DNA from: Pyrus communis
Taxonomy: Eukaryota; Streptophyta; Magnoliopsida; Rosales; Rosaceae
Assembly: GCF_963583255.1 (NCBI RefSeq)
Contig: NC_084809.1
Span: forward strand, 2,513,001-2,577,000
Length of the DNA stretch: 64,000 nt
Reading direction: 5' to 3'
This document shows, piece after piece, positions 1 to 13,100 of the stretch (positions within the stretch are counted from its first letter, which is position 1; every line of letters begins with the position of its first letter). The position numbers and the translations under genes were made by a program. Below the pieces are notes generated by a model. That model had not been told where the DNA came from. It saw only the letters and a program-made list of their open reading frames with translations, and did no database searches.

Positions 1-762
1 TCAAAGCTCTGTGCTACTCATTGCTTGCCTCAAAATCGACTTCTTAAGGATGATGGAACACCATTTGGCAATCATGAGTTGTACAGAAGCATAGTGGGAG
101 AATTACAATATCTCACTTTCACAAGACCTGACATTGCATTCTCTGTGCATCAGGTTTGTCAGTTCATGCATTGTCCTATAGAGTCACATTACTTGGCTGT
201 AAAAATGATATTACGATATCTTAAGGGGACTCAACATTATGGTATTCAATATATGAAAGGAAAGTTGGAGTTAAATGCATTTAGTGATGCTGACTGGGCA
301 GGGGATCCCAATAACAGAAGATCCACAACTAGATTGGTTGCTTTCTTGGGGAACAATCCAATATTGTGGTCATCAAAGAAGCAAAACACAGTATCTCGTT
401 CATCTATTGAAGCTAAGTATAGAGCAATTGCTACAACAACTGCTGAGATCAACTAGATAAGACAGATTCTTGCATTCTTGCATATTGAAGTTCCAACTCC
501 ATCGACAATGTTTTGTGATGATCTATCAGATATTGCTTTTACCTGTAATCTAGTGATGCATCAAAGAACTAAACATATCGAGATAGATGTGCATTTTATT
601 CGAGAAAGGGTTGCCAAACAATTACTTCACATGCAATTTGTATCTTCTAATGAGCAATTTGCTGATATTCTGATAAAGGGGTTGTCTGCACCACTATTCC
701 ATGCTTATTGCTGCAATCTCAGGCTTCGTGATCCTTCTCCTAAGCTTGAGGGAGGATGTTAA
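1..762 (+). pseudogene. Ty1/copia pol remnant (end of reverse transcriptase plus RNase H)
   Basis: One reading frame, open from base 1 to the TAA at 760-762 except for an in-frame TAG at 454-456, encodes the C-terminal part of a copia polyprotein. Visible family motifs are the RT-tail block around 'TRPDIAFSVHQV', the RNase H start 'SDADWAGD' and the 'SRSSIEAKYRA' block just before the stop, followed by 'RTKHIEIDVHFIRE' and 'FADILIKGL'. The stop falls where the family normally has a tryptophan after 'AEI', so this copy is probably inactive. Gag, protease, integrase and most of RT would lie upstream of the window. The last codons overlap the start of the LTR, as is usual. It lies about 0.7 kb beyond the stop codon of the ABCB19 gene, which is on the opposite strand. 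Confidence 0.9.
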
Positions 763-926
763 CAGTATATAATGGATGGTTAAATAGAGTGTCATGTGTC
801 AATAGATTAGTAGGTTTGTTATAAGGTGGTTAAGGTAGTTATAAGGTGACTTAGTGAGCAAGCATGTTTGAGAGTATATAACAAATGTAATGAGTGTAAT
901 TCAGTAATAAGAAAACATTACAACAA

Positions 927-1005
<79 letters not shown>

Positions 1006-1050
1006 ATTTCTCTGTCATCTCTCTCTAAAACCTTCATCACCATTTCTGCA
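757..1050 (+). repeat. 3' LTR of the copia remnant (right edge approximate)
   Basis: The LTR starts with TGTTAAC at 757, directly after a purine-rich tract (AAGCTTGAGGGAGGA). A TATA-like AGTATATAAC at about 873 and a 'GTAATTCAGTAATAAGAAAAC' style leader follow. I place the right edge near a CA at 1050. Without the 5' LTR in the window the edge and target duplication cannot be confirmed. Confidence 0.6.
931..1003. repeat. Compound microsatellite (TA)n(CT)n inside the LTR
   Basis: About 29 bp of TA repeats run directly into about 44 bp of CT repeats. The tract lies downstream of the putative LTR TATA box, so it would sit in the transcribed part of the LTR. Confidence 0.95.
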
Positions 1051-1484
1051 ATATTAGATTTCTGCAACATAATCTGTTGCTTTACAATCGATTTGTATTT
1101 GCTTAACCGTGTTAATTGTGTACACATCGAGGATCTTATAATCCTACGAGTTAAGTTTCAAATCTTTTAGTATGTCGTTTAACTTGTGAATTATGAATTG
1201 TATAACATGTCGCGATTGAAATTATTACCCTTTGAAAACACATGCGATGGGATTCGGGAAAAGCACGAGGGAGGAAAGCTTGTCTAAAATGGAGAAAGGA
1301 AAGATATGATATTGATTGATAATATAATACTTGCTACTCGCTTAAAGATTAGAGAAATTGTTGAGAAAGATTTGCCAATATCTACAACTAAAAGAAAAAT
1401 GGTGGATACATAAAGATTAATAGGGGACACACATAATTAACAACCAACAAGGCCATGCATGCATGTTTTTGACCAAAACTCTTC

Positions 1485-4400
1485 TCATATGTGATGATTT
1501 TGCAGCTGCAACAGCCTTGTATAAGCTCCGTCGGGGCGGCTCGCTAGTTCCGAATGGCTGCCGTGCTCAACAATGCGCCCGTCTTGCACCACGCCGATGC
1601 TGTCCACCCCTCTAATTGTAGACAAACGGTGGGCAACAAGCACGGTGGTGCGGCCCCTCATTAGCCTCTCGAGTGCTTCTTGCAGCACACATTCTGACTC
1701 GGCATCAAGTGCACTTGTAGCCTCATCTAGCAAGAGTATTCTCGGGTCCTTGAGCACCGCCCGTGCGATTGCAATTCTTTGTTTCTGTCCACCGGAGAGC
1801 TGAACTCCTCTCTCCCCAACCGGGGTTTTGTATCCATCTGGCAACCCGCTAACAAAACCATGCACGTTGGCAGTACGTGCAGCTTCAATTACTTCTGCTT
1901 CGGTCGCGCCTTCTTTGCCGTAGGCAATGTTTTCGAAAATGCTTGATGCAAACAGGGCTGGTTCTTGTTGCACCAATCCAATCTTCAGCCTAAGTGACTT
2001 CAAGTTCAGACGGCGAATGTCTTTGCCATCGATCATTACTTTCCCAACTATCGGATCATAAAACCGCTCGATCAATGCAATCACGGAACTCTTTCCTGAA
2101 CCACTAGCTCCAACAAGTGCTTGGCTTTGGCCAGTGCGGATTCTGAGACTAAAATCTTTGAACACCATGACATCAGGTCGCGATGGGTACGCAAAATCAA
2201 CATGCCTAAGTTCAATTTCTCCGCGTACTGATTCAACCACCTCAGCCTCAGGATCATCCGGATCAATCCTTGTTTGACGATCGAGGATTGAAAAGACCGA
2301 ACCAACAGCTTCACCGCCCCTAATAATCTCCGGGGCAAGGCTAACGGTTTCAGCAACTGAATTGGCCGTTACAACGAGGACAACGAAAACCTTAATAACT
2401 TTCGAGAAGGTCGAGACACCTTTGCTAACGAGGTGGGCACCATACCACAAAATGAGAGCTTCAGATGCATGGAGAGCAAACTGAGAGAGGCCGAATAGGA
2501 CGCCAGCGGTTTGGCTGCGGCGGAGGCTTCCCAGCTGTGGGAGACGGAGCTCGTGGCAGAAGAGAGATAGGATCTTGTTTTGGGCATTGAAGGCGGCGAC
2601 TGTCCGAATGTTGCTCACTCCCTCCCCTGCAATCATGCTCGTCTTTGCATGAGCTTTGGCTGTGTCTCCAGCAAAGCCCTTCAAAGAAAGTTGCTGCATA
2701 ACGCATAATGCAGAGTTGCAGAATTAAACAGTCAGTAAACTCCGTTAAGTAAATGATTAAGAACTAATACAGTGCGTTAGTTAAGTGTTTGTTCTGTTAT
2801 CTGTTGGATTGGTGGTTGAGAGTTATTTCTTGATACAATTCGGTAACCAAACGAAAAGTTAAAACATATGACAACTCCAAAGACGCTGTTAAGTTTCTCT
2901 CCTCCTACCGGCTCATTACTTGTACAAAAACCTCGAAAACAACAAAGTAAATACACCGCAATGCTACCGTGTCATCTCAGGGGCAAGTCAGTTTCTCCCC
3001 TTTAACGGGCTCGTTGCTTATTCAAAGCGGGCCCTCAGAAAACAACAAAACAAAGGACAAGGACATAAATCTATCAGACAATGTACGTTCTTATTTAATC
3101 AGACGGGTCATTTTCTCACTGTGCATGCATCATGCGCGAATTTAGAACACTGTTCCCACACAAGACAAAAAAAGAACGAACACAGGCGCCTGTCTCTGTA
3201 CGACTACAGTTTGAAAGCGAACCCCTAACAGCCACCCCAAAGATTGAAACCCTCTCATGCACTCCAAAACGACAAGATTGGCAAATCAAACTGGGGTGTG
3301 CACAATGCGCACCAGGGACAAATTACCTTCTTCCCTTTCTGCAGAAAAAGCTCTGGAAAAAATAAAAGTTTCTATATCTATCATGTAATATAAAATGTGC
3401 TCACGGGACTGAAATCTCTCTTGTAACTCTCATCACATGGGAGTCTTCACTGAATTATTGTAAGAAAAAAGGGAGAAGTATAAAGTATTGTGACAAATTT
3501 TGGGGCCTATAGATTCAGACATATAACAGTATATATATGATGTAGGAAAATAATCTGGATTCTTGAAATTTTATTCAACGACTAAAGTTATTATAATTTT
3601 TAAAGCATGTCCGTGTTTATAGCTGTTGAATCATATTTCAAGGGCCCAGATTGTTTGATGAGGAGGATTAGGTGGAAGAGATCCGAAGAGGATCCTTTCC
3701 ATGTTGTAACTCTGTGATGTGCAGCGCCAGCTCCTCGGTTACTATTTATAGAAAATAAGAGAACCGAGACATCAAAGTAGCTGTGTTATAAAGTTTATCA
3801 CGCGATGTCATGTATTTAAATACATAACATTAAATGATTAGTTTGAAATATCGCTATTAATTTAGTAATATGCATAGAAATCGAATATAGATGCTAATTA
3901 GCAGCTTGGAAGAAAGGATGCTTCCAAGGAATTGTTGGTATTTTATATTAATTTCTTCACTCTTATATTTTAATTTTCTGTGACCACTTTCCAAGACCTA
4001 ATGTGCACAAGGCTCGGAAGGAGGCACGTGCGGTGTAGGGGTATGGTGACACGTAGCAGTATTCTGTTGTCGTTTCATGCTAGGATTGGGGTGAAGTTTA
4101 AGATTCCATAGACGTGCAAGTTGATGCAATATCTGACACACCGATAAAAATAATATGTAGACCACTCCCATATGCTTCTGCGGGACTTTGGGTCAACCCA
4201 CCAAAGCAAAAAGTTAGCATTTTTCTCTTTGGGTGCATAAAGCTAGCAATTTTCAGAGCAAATATGTTTTGGTGTTTTAGAAGAAGAAAAAGAAGAAAGT
4301 GGTAAAAACAAAAACAAAAAAAAAAAAAAAAAAAAAAAAAGAGGGTTAAAACACATGAAAGTGCGTTATTAATTGAATCGTAATATAACCTACGTATGAA

Positions 4401-7400
4401 AAGGTTAAAACAAATAACAATGAGCAATTGATTTGTACCACAGACACAGTGAAGTTCTAAGCGTAACCTTATCCGAGTCACGAAAGCAAAGTTGGCAAGG
4501 CCACTACTAAACCAATCACGCATTGTCATTGATAAAGTTAACACACATAACAAACAGTGCATGATTGGTTTGTGATACCGTCGCCATGACATTTAGGTTT
4601 AGGTAAGTTTCTTTGAGTTAAGTGAGTTGAGAGTGTGAAATGTACCTGAGCATAGTTGGAAAGCACAAGAAGTGGGAAGGTTGCTAAAATGAGGAGGGAG
4701 ACTCTCCATTCCACTATGAAGGCAACAATGAATGAAGTGAGGAGTGAAGTCATGTTCTGCAATATCACAGATATCCTCTCAGAAATAGCTGATTTCACAT
4801 CAGCAGCATCCGTTGCCAATTTAGTTGTTAGAAGGTTGGAGTTGTGCTCCTCCTCATCGAACCATCCAACTTCATTCCTCAAGATTGCTGAAGAAAAACA
4901 AGTACATTGCGCGAATCAAAAAGACGTAAACTTGAATGAAACAGTTGAATGTGCGGTAAAGAATTCAAAGTGATTTAACGAGGCAGATATAAAGGCTAAT
5001 TGTTTATACCTGCAAGCATCATCCTTCTCACTCTAGTAGTGAGGTTCTCTCCCATGATGCTGAAGAAGTAATGCTGTATCAAATACGCAACCACAGCGTA
5101 TAGCCCGACTCCAATGTACATGAAAACGTATTCCTTTGTCTTCCTTTCCATTGAGGCGGGGTTTTTATAGTAGAAAACTTCAATCATGTTGCCCATTAGA
5201 ATAGCAAATGTTGGACCAATAAACCCTGAGAGTACTGATCCTATAGCGGCCATGATTGAATAGGGCCATTCGGGAGCGTTTAGCTTCAGAAGCCGGAAGA
5301 AATAGTTCTTAGGAGCTCGAGTTTTCTTGTCGGTTTCAGCATTTGAAATCATCTCTATCCGCCCATCAGCACCAGTACTGTACGAATAGCTCAGGTTCCT
5401 TAAGCTGCCAGACCGAAGGCTTAAAGACTTCGTCGACAATGAGTGGCTTAGACGTGATGAGCGCGAGCAGCGAGTAGATGGGTTCCTGAAGTCTCTGTTC
5501 CCGACCATTTCTTGGAATCGAATTAAAGAAGCGTAGGCCCCTGCTTTGGCAATCAGTTCTTCATGTGTTCCTGTCTCGACAACTTGGCCTTGTTGTATAA
5601 CTGCAATGCTATCAACATTTCTAATGGTGGAAAGGCGATGTGCAACAACAACAGTTGTCCTTCCGACCATGAGACGGTCTAGAGCTTCTTGAACAATGCT
5701 CTCCGAGCTTGCATCAAGGGCGCTGGTTGCTTCGTCAAGTAGTAGGATCTTCGGGTTTTTCAACATAGCTCTGGCAATTGCAATCCTCTGCTTTTGACCA
5801 CCAGATAACTGAACTCCTCGCTCTCCTACCTGAATTCACACAAGCTAAAAATGTTATATGCATAACGTTTGTACAGAGCCATACATTCAGCGAATAATCG
5901 ATACCAACCTGAGTGTTATATCCGTTTGGAAGCAAGGTGATGAAACTGTGAGCATTCGCTGAGGAAGCTGCAACTTCAACATCTTCCATTGTTGCGTCAG
6001 GCTTTCCATAAAGAATGTTCTCGAGTATCGTAGTTGCAAAGAGTGCCGGTTCCTGGTTTACCAGCCCGATCTGATCGCGCAACCATTTCAATTGCAGCGT
6101 TTTTATGTCCACGCTATCAATCAAAACCTGCCCTGCTTACCGAACAAGACATGTTAGATACTTCCCTTCATCAAGCATCATAGATTTTCAAACAAACATC
6201 TCCAATCACCAAAAGCCTTTAACTTACCCTGGTTAGGATCGTAGAACCTTTCGATCAGAGAGACAACAGTGCTCTTCCCTGAACCACTGCCACCAACAAC
6301 AGCAACTGTTTTTCCGGCTGGAAAGAAGATCGAAAAATTTCGGAAGATAATAACATCTGGCCTCGAAGGGTAGCTGAAGGTTACTTCCTTGAATTCTATA
6401 TTGCCACTAACATCCGATAAGCACTTTCCCTCCAAGGGGTCTTGAACTATGGTTGGCTTTTGCTTAATTATCTCCATCAACTTGTATCCGGCTGATTTAC
6501 CTTTGCTAAAGGCCCCGAGGTTCGAAAATGACTGACCCAAGCTCCTGTAACATTCAAGTGTTGTATTAGCATAACAAGGCTTATTCATCGTAGAAGAAAA
6601 ATGAAAGTTTTCAGATTAAAATCTTACATGCCACCAACAATGGCGGAGAAAATGGCGGTGAACGCTTTCCCTCCATCAGTCTGCCCATTCCGGATAAACA
6701 CACCAGCGTACCAGAAAACAAGTGCCCATGACATACAAGCAATGCCGTAGGTACACCCTAGGCCGAGACCCTTGGCCATTCCGGCCTTGTAACCAAGCTG
6801 CAACGTGTTCTGTATTGCATCCGAATACGAATTGAGGGCCTTGCTTTCACCAACGTACGAATAAACTGTCCGAACTTGCGCGATGGCCTATGCACGAACA
6901 AAACCTTACAAAATTAGGCCATGAGAAGTTTCTTACGAAAACAGTAACACGTACTGTTTGTATGGAGTTCTAAAATTTCACCTGATCAGCCATTATCCCT
7001 GCATTGGCATACGACTGGCGACTCTTGGACGTGAGGCCGGTGAGTGTATAGGCATATAAGCCGCCGGCAAAAGCGATTCCGGGAATCACCGCAATACTCA
7101 GCAGCGCCAGCCTCCATGCTGATACAAACCCTACCACCAGCCCCGCCAGAAACGTTGAGAGATAGTGTATGAAGTTCCCCACCTAAATCAAAACAAAAAA
7201 AAAAAAAAAAATCCCAAAAATTAAATAAAATAAATAAAACAGTATGGAATTAACCGAACGTCCACCTACTGGATATAAACTTTCAAAATCAAACATTTAA
7301 GGAAATATCAAAATATCCAAAAAATGCCAAGGGGGCCTCACCGCGCACGTTAAGCCAGTCCTTGCTAACGTGCGCACTGATTAGGCAGTGTGCCCCGCAT

Positions 7401-8670
7401 TGATGCATGCCCAACTACCCCACCCCGGATAAGTCCATTTACAAATTTAACACTCCCAGAGACTAGATTCTGCCGCGTGTATGGGAGTGGGAGAGATATT
7501 CTTCTGCACAATATTTATATGAGAGTTTTAACGAAAAGTTTTAAGTATTGCTTTTCTAGCGAAAAATTATATTTTTATATTAAATAATCAATCTTGATAC
7601 TATTTATTTTTTCTTTTATTTTGTAATTATCGATAAAACTCAAATAGTGGGCAGAAATCACTCCTCGATGATAAAATGACAAGGAAATAAAAAGTTTAGA
7701 GAGAGAAAGAGGAGAGAGAGAGGGGGAGCAAAATGCAAGTTGCCAAAGAAGGGAAACCTTCTCACTGATGGCATCTTGGACCAGAAGAGTGTCCGTTGAG
7801 ATACTAAAGACAATGTCTCCAGTTCTAGCGTCGGTGTCGAAGAAGCCGACGTCCTGTTTCAGCACGGCCTCCAGATACTTCTTCCTCAGCGTGCTCACCT
7901 GCCTCTCACCGGTGTACATCCAGCATGCAATCTCTGTAAAAAAATAATCACATAAATTAATCACCTTTAACCTCATTAATCAACGGATTAACGTATAATT
8001 AATGAGAAAATAGGGGAGGGAACAGTGCACGTGAAGTGATGCACGAGTCATGTGGGACTGGATTGGACTGGACAGAAGTCCAACAAGTGTGATCCGACGA
8101 CCAGCAAGGACTAAAAATAAAAATAAAAAATAATTAAAAAGGTTGGATTTTGAAGTTTTGTTTACCTGCGTAGGATGTTACGCATACTATGAGACCGAGA
8201 TACACAAAGTACAGAGCATACTGCAATCAACAACAAAAAATCAGATCTGGGATCCGAGAAATCGCAACGAAATCTCAAGGAAGGAAAGTGATTTTCGCAT
8301 ACTCATTTTTCTCCTATGCACATTCATGTTTATTTATTTTGCGCATTTGGGAGGAGAAAGTTGGTGTGCGGAAATCGTCTTTCCTTAAAAATATGAGAAA
8401 TTAACAGATGGGGTTGCAAACCTTTGCTACTTCTGCGGTCATTTTCTGCAAATTCATTTGGTTTTCGCCGAATCCGTTAACCATTTCCCCGAACATGAGG
8501 AAGAACACCGGCATGGAGGACCCGTGCACGACGGCGCCCAAGCTTCCGAAGATCATGAGGAGCCAATCGTACTTGTCTGCAAAGGAGAAGAGCTGGAAAA
8601 AGGGCAGGCTCTGCTCCTTCTTCTTCTCCGCCTCAGGCACTGTCTTCGCCTCCGCCGCTGGCTCCGCCAT
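1485..8670 (-). CDS. ABCB19: ABCB19-type full-size ABC transporter (MDR/P-glycoprotein)
   Basis: Plasma-membrane ABC exporter of the ABCB19/PGP19 type, known for auxin efflux and more recently brassinosteroid export. Exons on the minus strand: 8670-8422, 8220-8166, 7933-7758, 7182-6982, 6887-6628, 6544-6228, 6132-5909, 5829-5010, 4887-4646, 2693-1485. All introns are GT..AG and the sum is 3753 bp, giving 1250 aa, close to the ~1250 aa of the family. Two TMD-NBD halves are present. NBD1 has Walker A with Lys404, LSGGQ and Walker B '[11 protein letters not shown]' at about 526. NBD2 has Walker A Lys1049, LSGGQ, and Walker B Asp1171. The N-terminus ('[20 protein letters not shown]') and the linker with '[20 protein letters not shown]' match ABCB19 rather than ABCB1. 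Intron 9 is long (1.95 kb) and contains an A-run near 4317. No broken exon was seen; the gene looks functional. Confidence 0.95.
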
Positions 8671-8962
8671 TGCAGCAGCTCAGCTTGTTGATAAAAACGC
8701 AGAGCAGAGTAAACCCAGTAAAAAAGAAACGAGCTTTAGAGTGAGAGATCTAAAGAACCCATTAATTTTTTTTTTTCTGTCAGTTTTGTTTCAAGAACTG
8801 TCAATGTCGATTTGTTCTGGGTGATCAGCGCAACACAGATTCGTTTGCCGGAAAGAAAATGAAGAGAGAGAGAGAGTGTGTGAGAGAGGTTGGACCAGTG
8901 GTCAAAGGAGGAGGGTGGGAGAAAACGAGGGATGGAGAGAGAGAGGGGAGTGGGTGGTGGAG

Positions 8963-8969
8963 TTATATA
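8963..8969 (-). promoter_or_regulatory. TATA box of ABCB19
   Basis: The minus strand reads TATATAA about 290 bp upstream of the start codon. It is followed on the coding strand by pyrimidine (CT)-rich tracts at about 8850-8950, typical of plant 5' leaders. The start ATG at 8670 is the first codon of the conserved N-terminus. Confidence 0.55.
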
Positions 8970-8989
8970 CTATTTAGTATACAGAGGTG

Positions 8990-9859
8990 GTAGGGAGCTT
9001 TAACTGCGGTAGTGAAAATTACTGCAATTGAGGAATCTGGTTAACAGTATTACACTGTGTGTCCTGCTCTGCTCTGCTCCTGCTCAGTACAATTCTTTAT
9101 GGTTCTTGATATTTAAAATCGATAAAAATGATCTGAGGTTATTTACCGTTAATTATTTTGTGAATAATTTTTGTTAAATTAAGGGTATTTTTATCAAATC
9201 AATTTTTTTGCTTGAACCGGTGGTTTCTTTAGTTTAATGAAGATTTTTTATAAAATTGTCAAAATGATTGATGGTAGACAATCTTATGAACGACTTTTAT
9301 TGATTTTAAATCTTAAGAATCAAAATAAGAAGTTATACCAATTTTAGAGACCATTTTAGCTAAAAAATCAGCTTGAAAATGTGTCTGGTTATCGTTCTAG
9401 GTCTTTTATTTGGTTTTTATATATGCATATTTTCTAATCTTTATGATCTCTAAAATAAACTTTCAAAAGAAAATAGGAAGCATGATTAACATGAGTTGGT
9501 TCAATCATGAACAGAAGAAAAAAAAACTGGATACATAAATTGTAATTAGAGCAGGAATTTCATGTGCAATACGTCTGTTTCTTTGACAAGATGACAAATT
9601 CTAGTACAAAATGTAAATAACGGACGTTTCAAATATAGAATTTCGATGACATCGATACTATATTCATGTGTTTCGACATTAATAATGTTGACTTATTATC
9701 AATAACATAACGATAATTCATTCTTTAAAATAAAAACGAACGTTGGTGCCATAATAGAATTCATGAATTTCTCTATATGTTTGTTAACTGGTATGAGAAA
9801 AATAACACTTGAGACTCATAAATAAATTCATACCATAATCGTGGAAGCACCCCTTTTGA
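8990..9859. other. Intergenic DNA, no gene seen
   Basis: AT-rich sequence upstream of ABCB19. I see no coding similarity, no clear terminal inverted repeats and no RNA gene. Confidence 0.6.
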
Positions 9860-10155
9860 CTTGACATTGCATGTGTTTTGCCGTCCTTTTTCTCCCTTCT
9901 TGTTCATATAAATCCCTTTCACTTCCCACATTTTTTTTCCTTGCCAAAGTGATGAGTTGATGAGATTTTATGGGGTGGTAGAATTTGTTTAGGAAAAACT
10001 AATTTAACTTGACATTGCATGTGTTTTGCCGTCCTTTTTCTCCCTTCTTGTTCATATAAATCCCTATCACTTCCCACATTTTTTTTCCTTGCTAAAGTGA
10101 TGAGTTGATGAGATTTTATGGAATGCTAGAATTTGTTTAGGAAATTTTAATTTAA
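9860..10155. repeat. 148-bp tandem duplication (two copies)
   Basis: Copy 1 is 9860-10007 and copy 2 is 10008-10155. Both begin CTTGACATTGCATGTG, contain CATATAAATCCC and a T8 run, and end with AATTTGTTTAGGAAA. They differ at only a few bases near the middle and the end. A third copy begins with CTTGACA at 10156 and then diverges at once. Confidence 0.95.
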
Positions 10156-13100
10156 CTTGACAAACAAACAATCCCAAATCAACAAGATTCTCTGTTTTGC
10201 GAGGATCGGAGAAAAAACGTCTATCGTATTGGGTAGCCATTCCATTGCATAAGCTAAAGAGTTTACATCAAAATCTTATGTGTTTGGAAGGAAACCCTCA
10301 TCATGAACATGCCCTTGAAATGCATGTTCTTGTTATGTGGACAGAGAATTTCCGTTCACGTAATATACCACCCTCTATTTCTCTCTCTTGATGTGAATTG
10401 TAAATCACGCAAACATATAGATATAAATTGAGTTTGACAGCAATGTAACAAGTAAGTTTTTTTCTGCATTAGGCGACCCCATAAAAAATAAAGGCTATGG
10501 TGCATAAAGTATTATTTATTAAGATAAGGATTACATTTACAGGGTATTACATGGACCCATTTTCTTGTGCCCTCCATTATCATGCACTTGGCCTTGGAAA
10601 TCATGATTAAGTTGGTGGTCTTAAAAATAAAAAAAGCTAAAATCTTTTGTCTGCTGGAGTAAGGTAGTACAATTGGAGTTGACATCCTAGTCAGATCTGT
10701 GTGTCTTGAGTCGATAAATTGGGAAATCTTGATCATTCGAAAGAGAAAGAAAGATTTGGACCGTTCAAGGGTTTGATTTTGTTTGAAGTTGTCAATGAGA
10801 TGAACTAAGCATGATTTAAATTGAATGGTCTGAATTTCTGTTTCGTTAGCTTCGAAGACACAGAAATCCGAAAAGTATCTCAATCCACACAATTGGATGG
10901 TTTCCATGTTAGGACTGCGTGAGTTGGCAAATCCAAGACTCCAACAAAGTGGTCAAATAAAAGTGTGAAACTTTAGTTTCCATGAACTATCTATCATCTT
11001 CTTTAACACATCTCCATTGTCCATTACCACAATTAGTATCAAATGTCACATTTTTGTAGTTATGGTAAGTCACATTTGATAGAAAACTATATTATCTTCC
11101 TTTCCTTTTTGTATCCCTACCCTAACAAGAAAAGACATCCACCCAAAAGAAAACCCAAAAATCTGGCTATAATTTGGGTTCACCAACGAACATTTTCTTG
11201 CTAGAAAAAGGGTTTGTATTTGGGTCAACAAAATAAGGGCTCAACCACTTGACACACCCTGAAAAAAATGGGCTCAACCAAAAAGCATAATGCATAGTTT
11301 ATCCTATAAAAACCCCACAAAAAATACTTGCAGGTTGTGTACTCTTTTTTTCAAGTGAAAAAAGATTAGGCGAGATTAACTTTTCGGCAATAGTCACGTG
11401 CAAGTCACCTATCCTCTCCCGAAGGGTTGATGACCATTACACTAAAAAACTAGCATCTTCTTGGAAAGCTGTTGGCAAAGCTTTTATCATAAACACAGTT
11501 CAATGAAAAGTTACAACTAATCAATGTTGTCGCATATAAAGCATCAAACTTTCTTCATAATCTTGATGTTATTTAGGAACAAATGATCTGTCATCCTTCA
11601 AAAGACCTAACCCATGAGTGTTTCACTAAATCTCAAAATTGGAATACTGCTTGTTAATCAATATTTGATCACAATCATTTTTTTCTTCAAATAGAGAATG
11701 ATTAGACGAGATTAATTTTTCGACAATGGTAGCGTGCGAGGCACCTACCCTCCCTCAAAGGAATAAGGACCATTACACCCAGAAACTCACCGCCTGTCCC
11801 TCCTTGACCAAACTTATGGGTAATAAATAAAAATAAACGAAAAAGATACAAGCAGAGGGACTATGTCAAGACCCGCAAAGACAAAAACGAACAACGAAAA
11901 CACTAAATAAGGACAAAACGAAATGTCATGGGCATGGATAGAGACTATAAAATCTGGAATCCTAGACAACCAGTAATAATCATAACTATCCCTAAAAAAA
12001 AAGCTAAAGCATTTGTGACATGATTGCTTTCTCTATAAATATGTGTACATATAAATCTCATTTGTGAAGTCGTCAGAGACAATTCTTTCAATCCACCATA
12101 ATAAACTACGAGACCACATTAGGAGCCCTATAATACTACATCAGAAGTTATAGTTTGATACATATACAAAAGCTTTTTCTCCTACGTTTACAATTAAGTT
12201 ACTTATAAATGTATGTCAACTTGTGTTTGACAAGTACAAAAAAATTACTCATAAATTGTAAGGAGCTAATCAGTATTCAACTGAATCAACTCTAAAAAGT
12301 TAATAAGATCAGTCATTTCTTGTGACAGGCAACTAATGTAATTCGTCCCCCCTTTAAGCCTACCCCAATGGGTCTAGAAAACCTTGGTTAAGATGTTGGA
12401 AGAAGCTATATAAAACTAAAGACATAGCCCCTAAGTGTTCTTAAGCCCTATAAGTTGAAGTGGCTTTGGCCGCAATGTATGTCCTTTTGGGGACACTAGA
12501 TCCGTTTTGGTGAGCTACCCTTGTCCTAGTTTATGTTTTGCTAACCCTAAGCATGTGATGTGCTTCTCAATTAGGGTTTAATTCATATTTTATTGTGCTA
12601 ATTAAACTTTAAACATCATTAAACATTTTTTATAATTTAATTTTCTGGCCAGCAAGCGAAGGTACGAGCTGCCTGGAAAATTAGGACCACAACTAGGAGG
12701 CAAGAGTGTATAATCTATATGCTTGGACCACATTTTTGGAGTCTGTGCTCGTTCAGCGGCGCAGAAATTAATTAAGAATAATTAAGTATTTGATTTGACC
12801 TATCAAATAATTAAAAAGGGTTCAAGTTATATGAGCTGAAACCATACAGACGCTTCGGATAAAAGATTCGACCATGAGAATGAGGTTTAGAAAAAAATAA
12901 ATACATTTTAAGAAAAAATATGAAATACTTGGGAGGTTTAGAACTAATGAAAGACTTGACGCAAAATTGTGTACACTGACGTTTTAAGAACACAGAACCG
13001 ATAATATTTGGTGGAATAAAACTTGATTGTTGTTGTTGGGTTCAGTTTACATGAGCCATTGAAATGTGATTTGAAGGCACCTTTATGTTCAATATCAAAA

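Noticed and set aside
868..1170. 100-aa open frame over the TA/CT repeat
   Set aside because: It is mainly a translation of the microsatellite (Ile-Tyr and Ser-Leu runs) inside an LTR.
4098..4592. 164-aa minus-strand open frame with a phenylalanine run
   Set aside because: It lies in ABCB19 intron 9, its Phe run is the translated A/T homopolymer, and it has no family motif.
11364..11788. Two ~87-bp direct repeats as ends of an LTR-like element
   Set aside because: They are diverged, too short for LTRs, and enclose only ~250 bp with no primer site or coding content.
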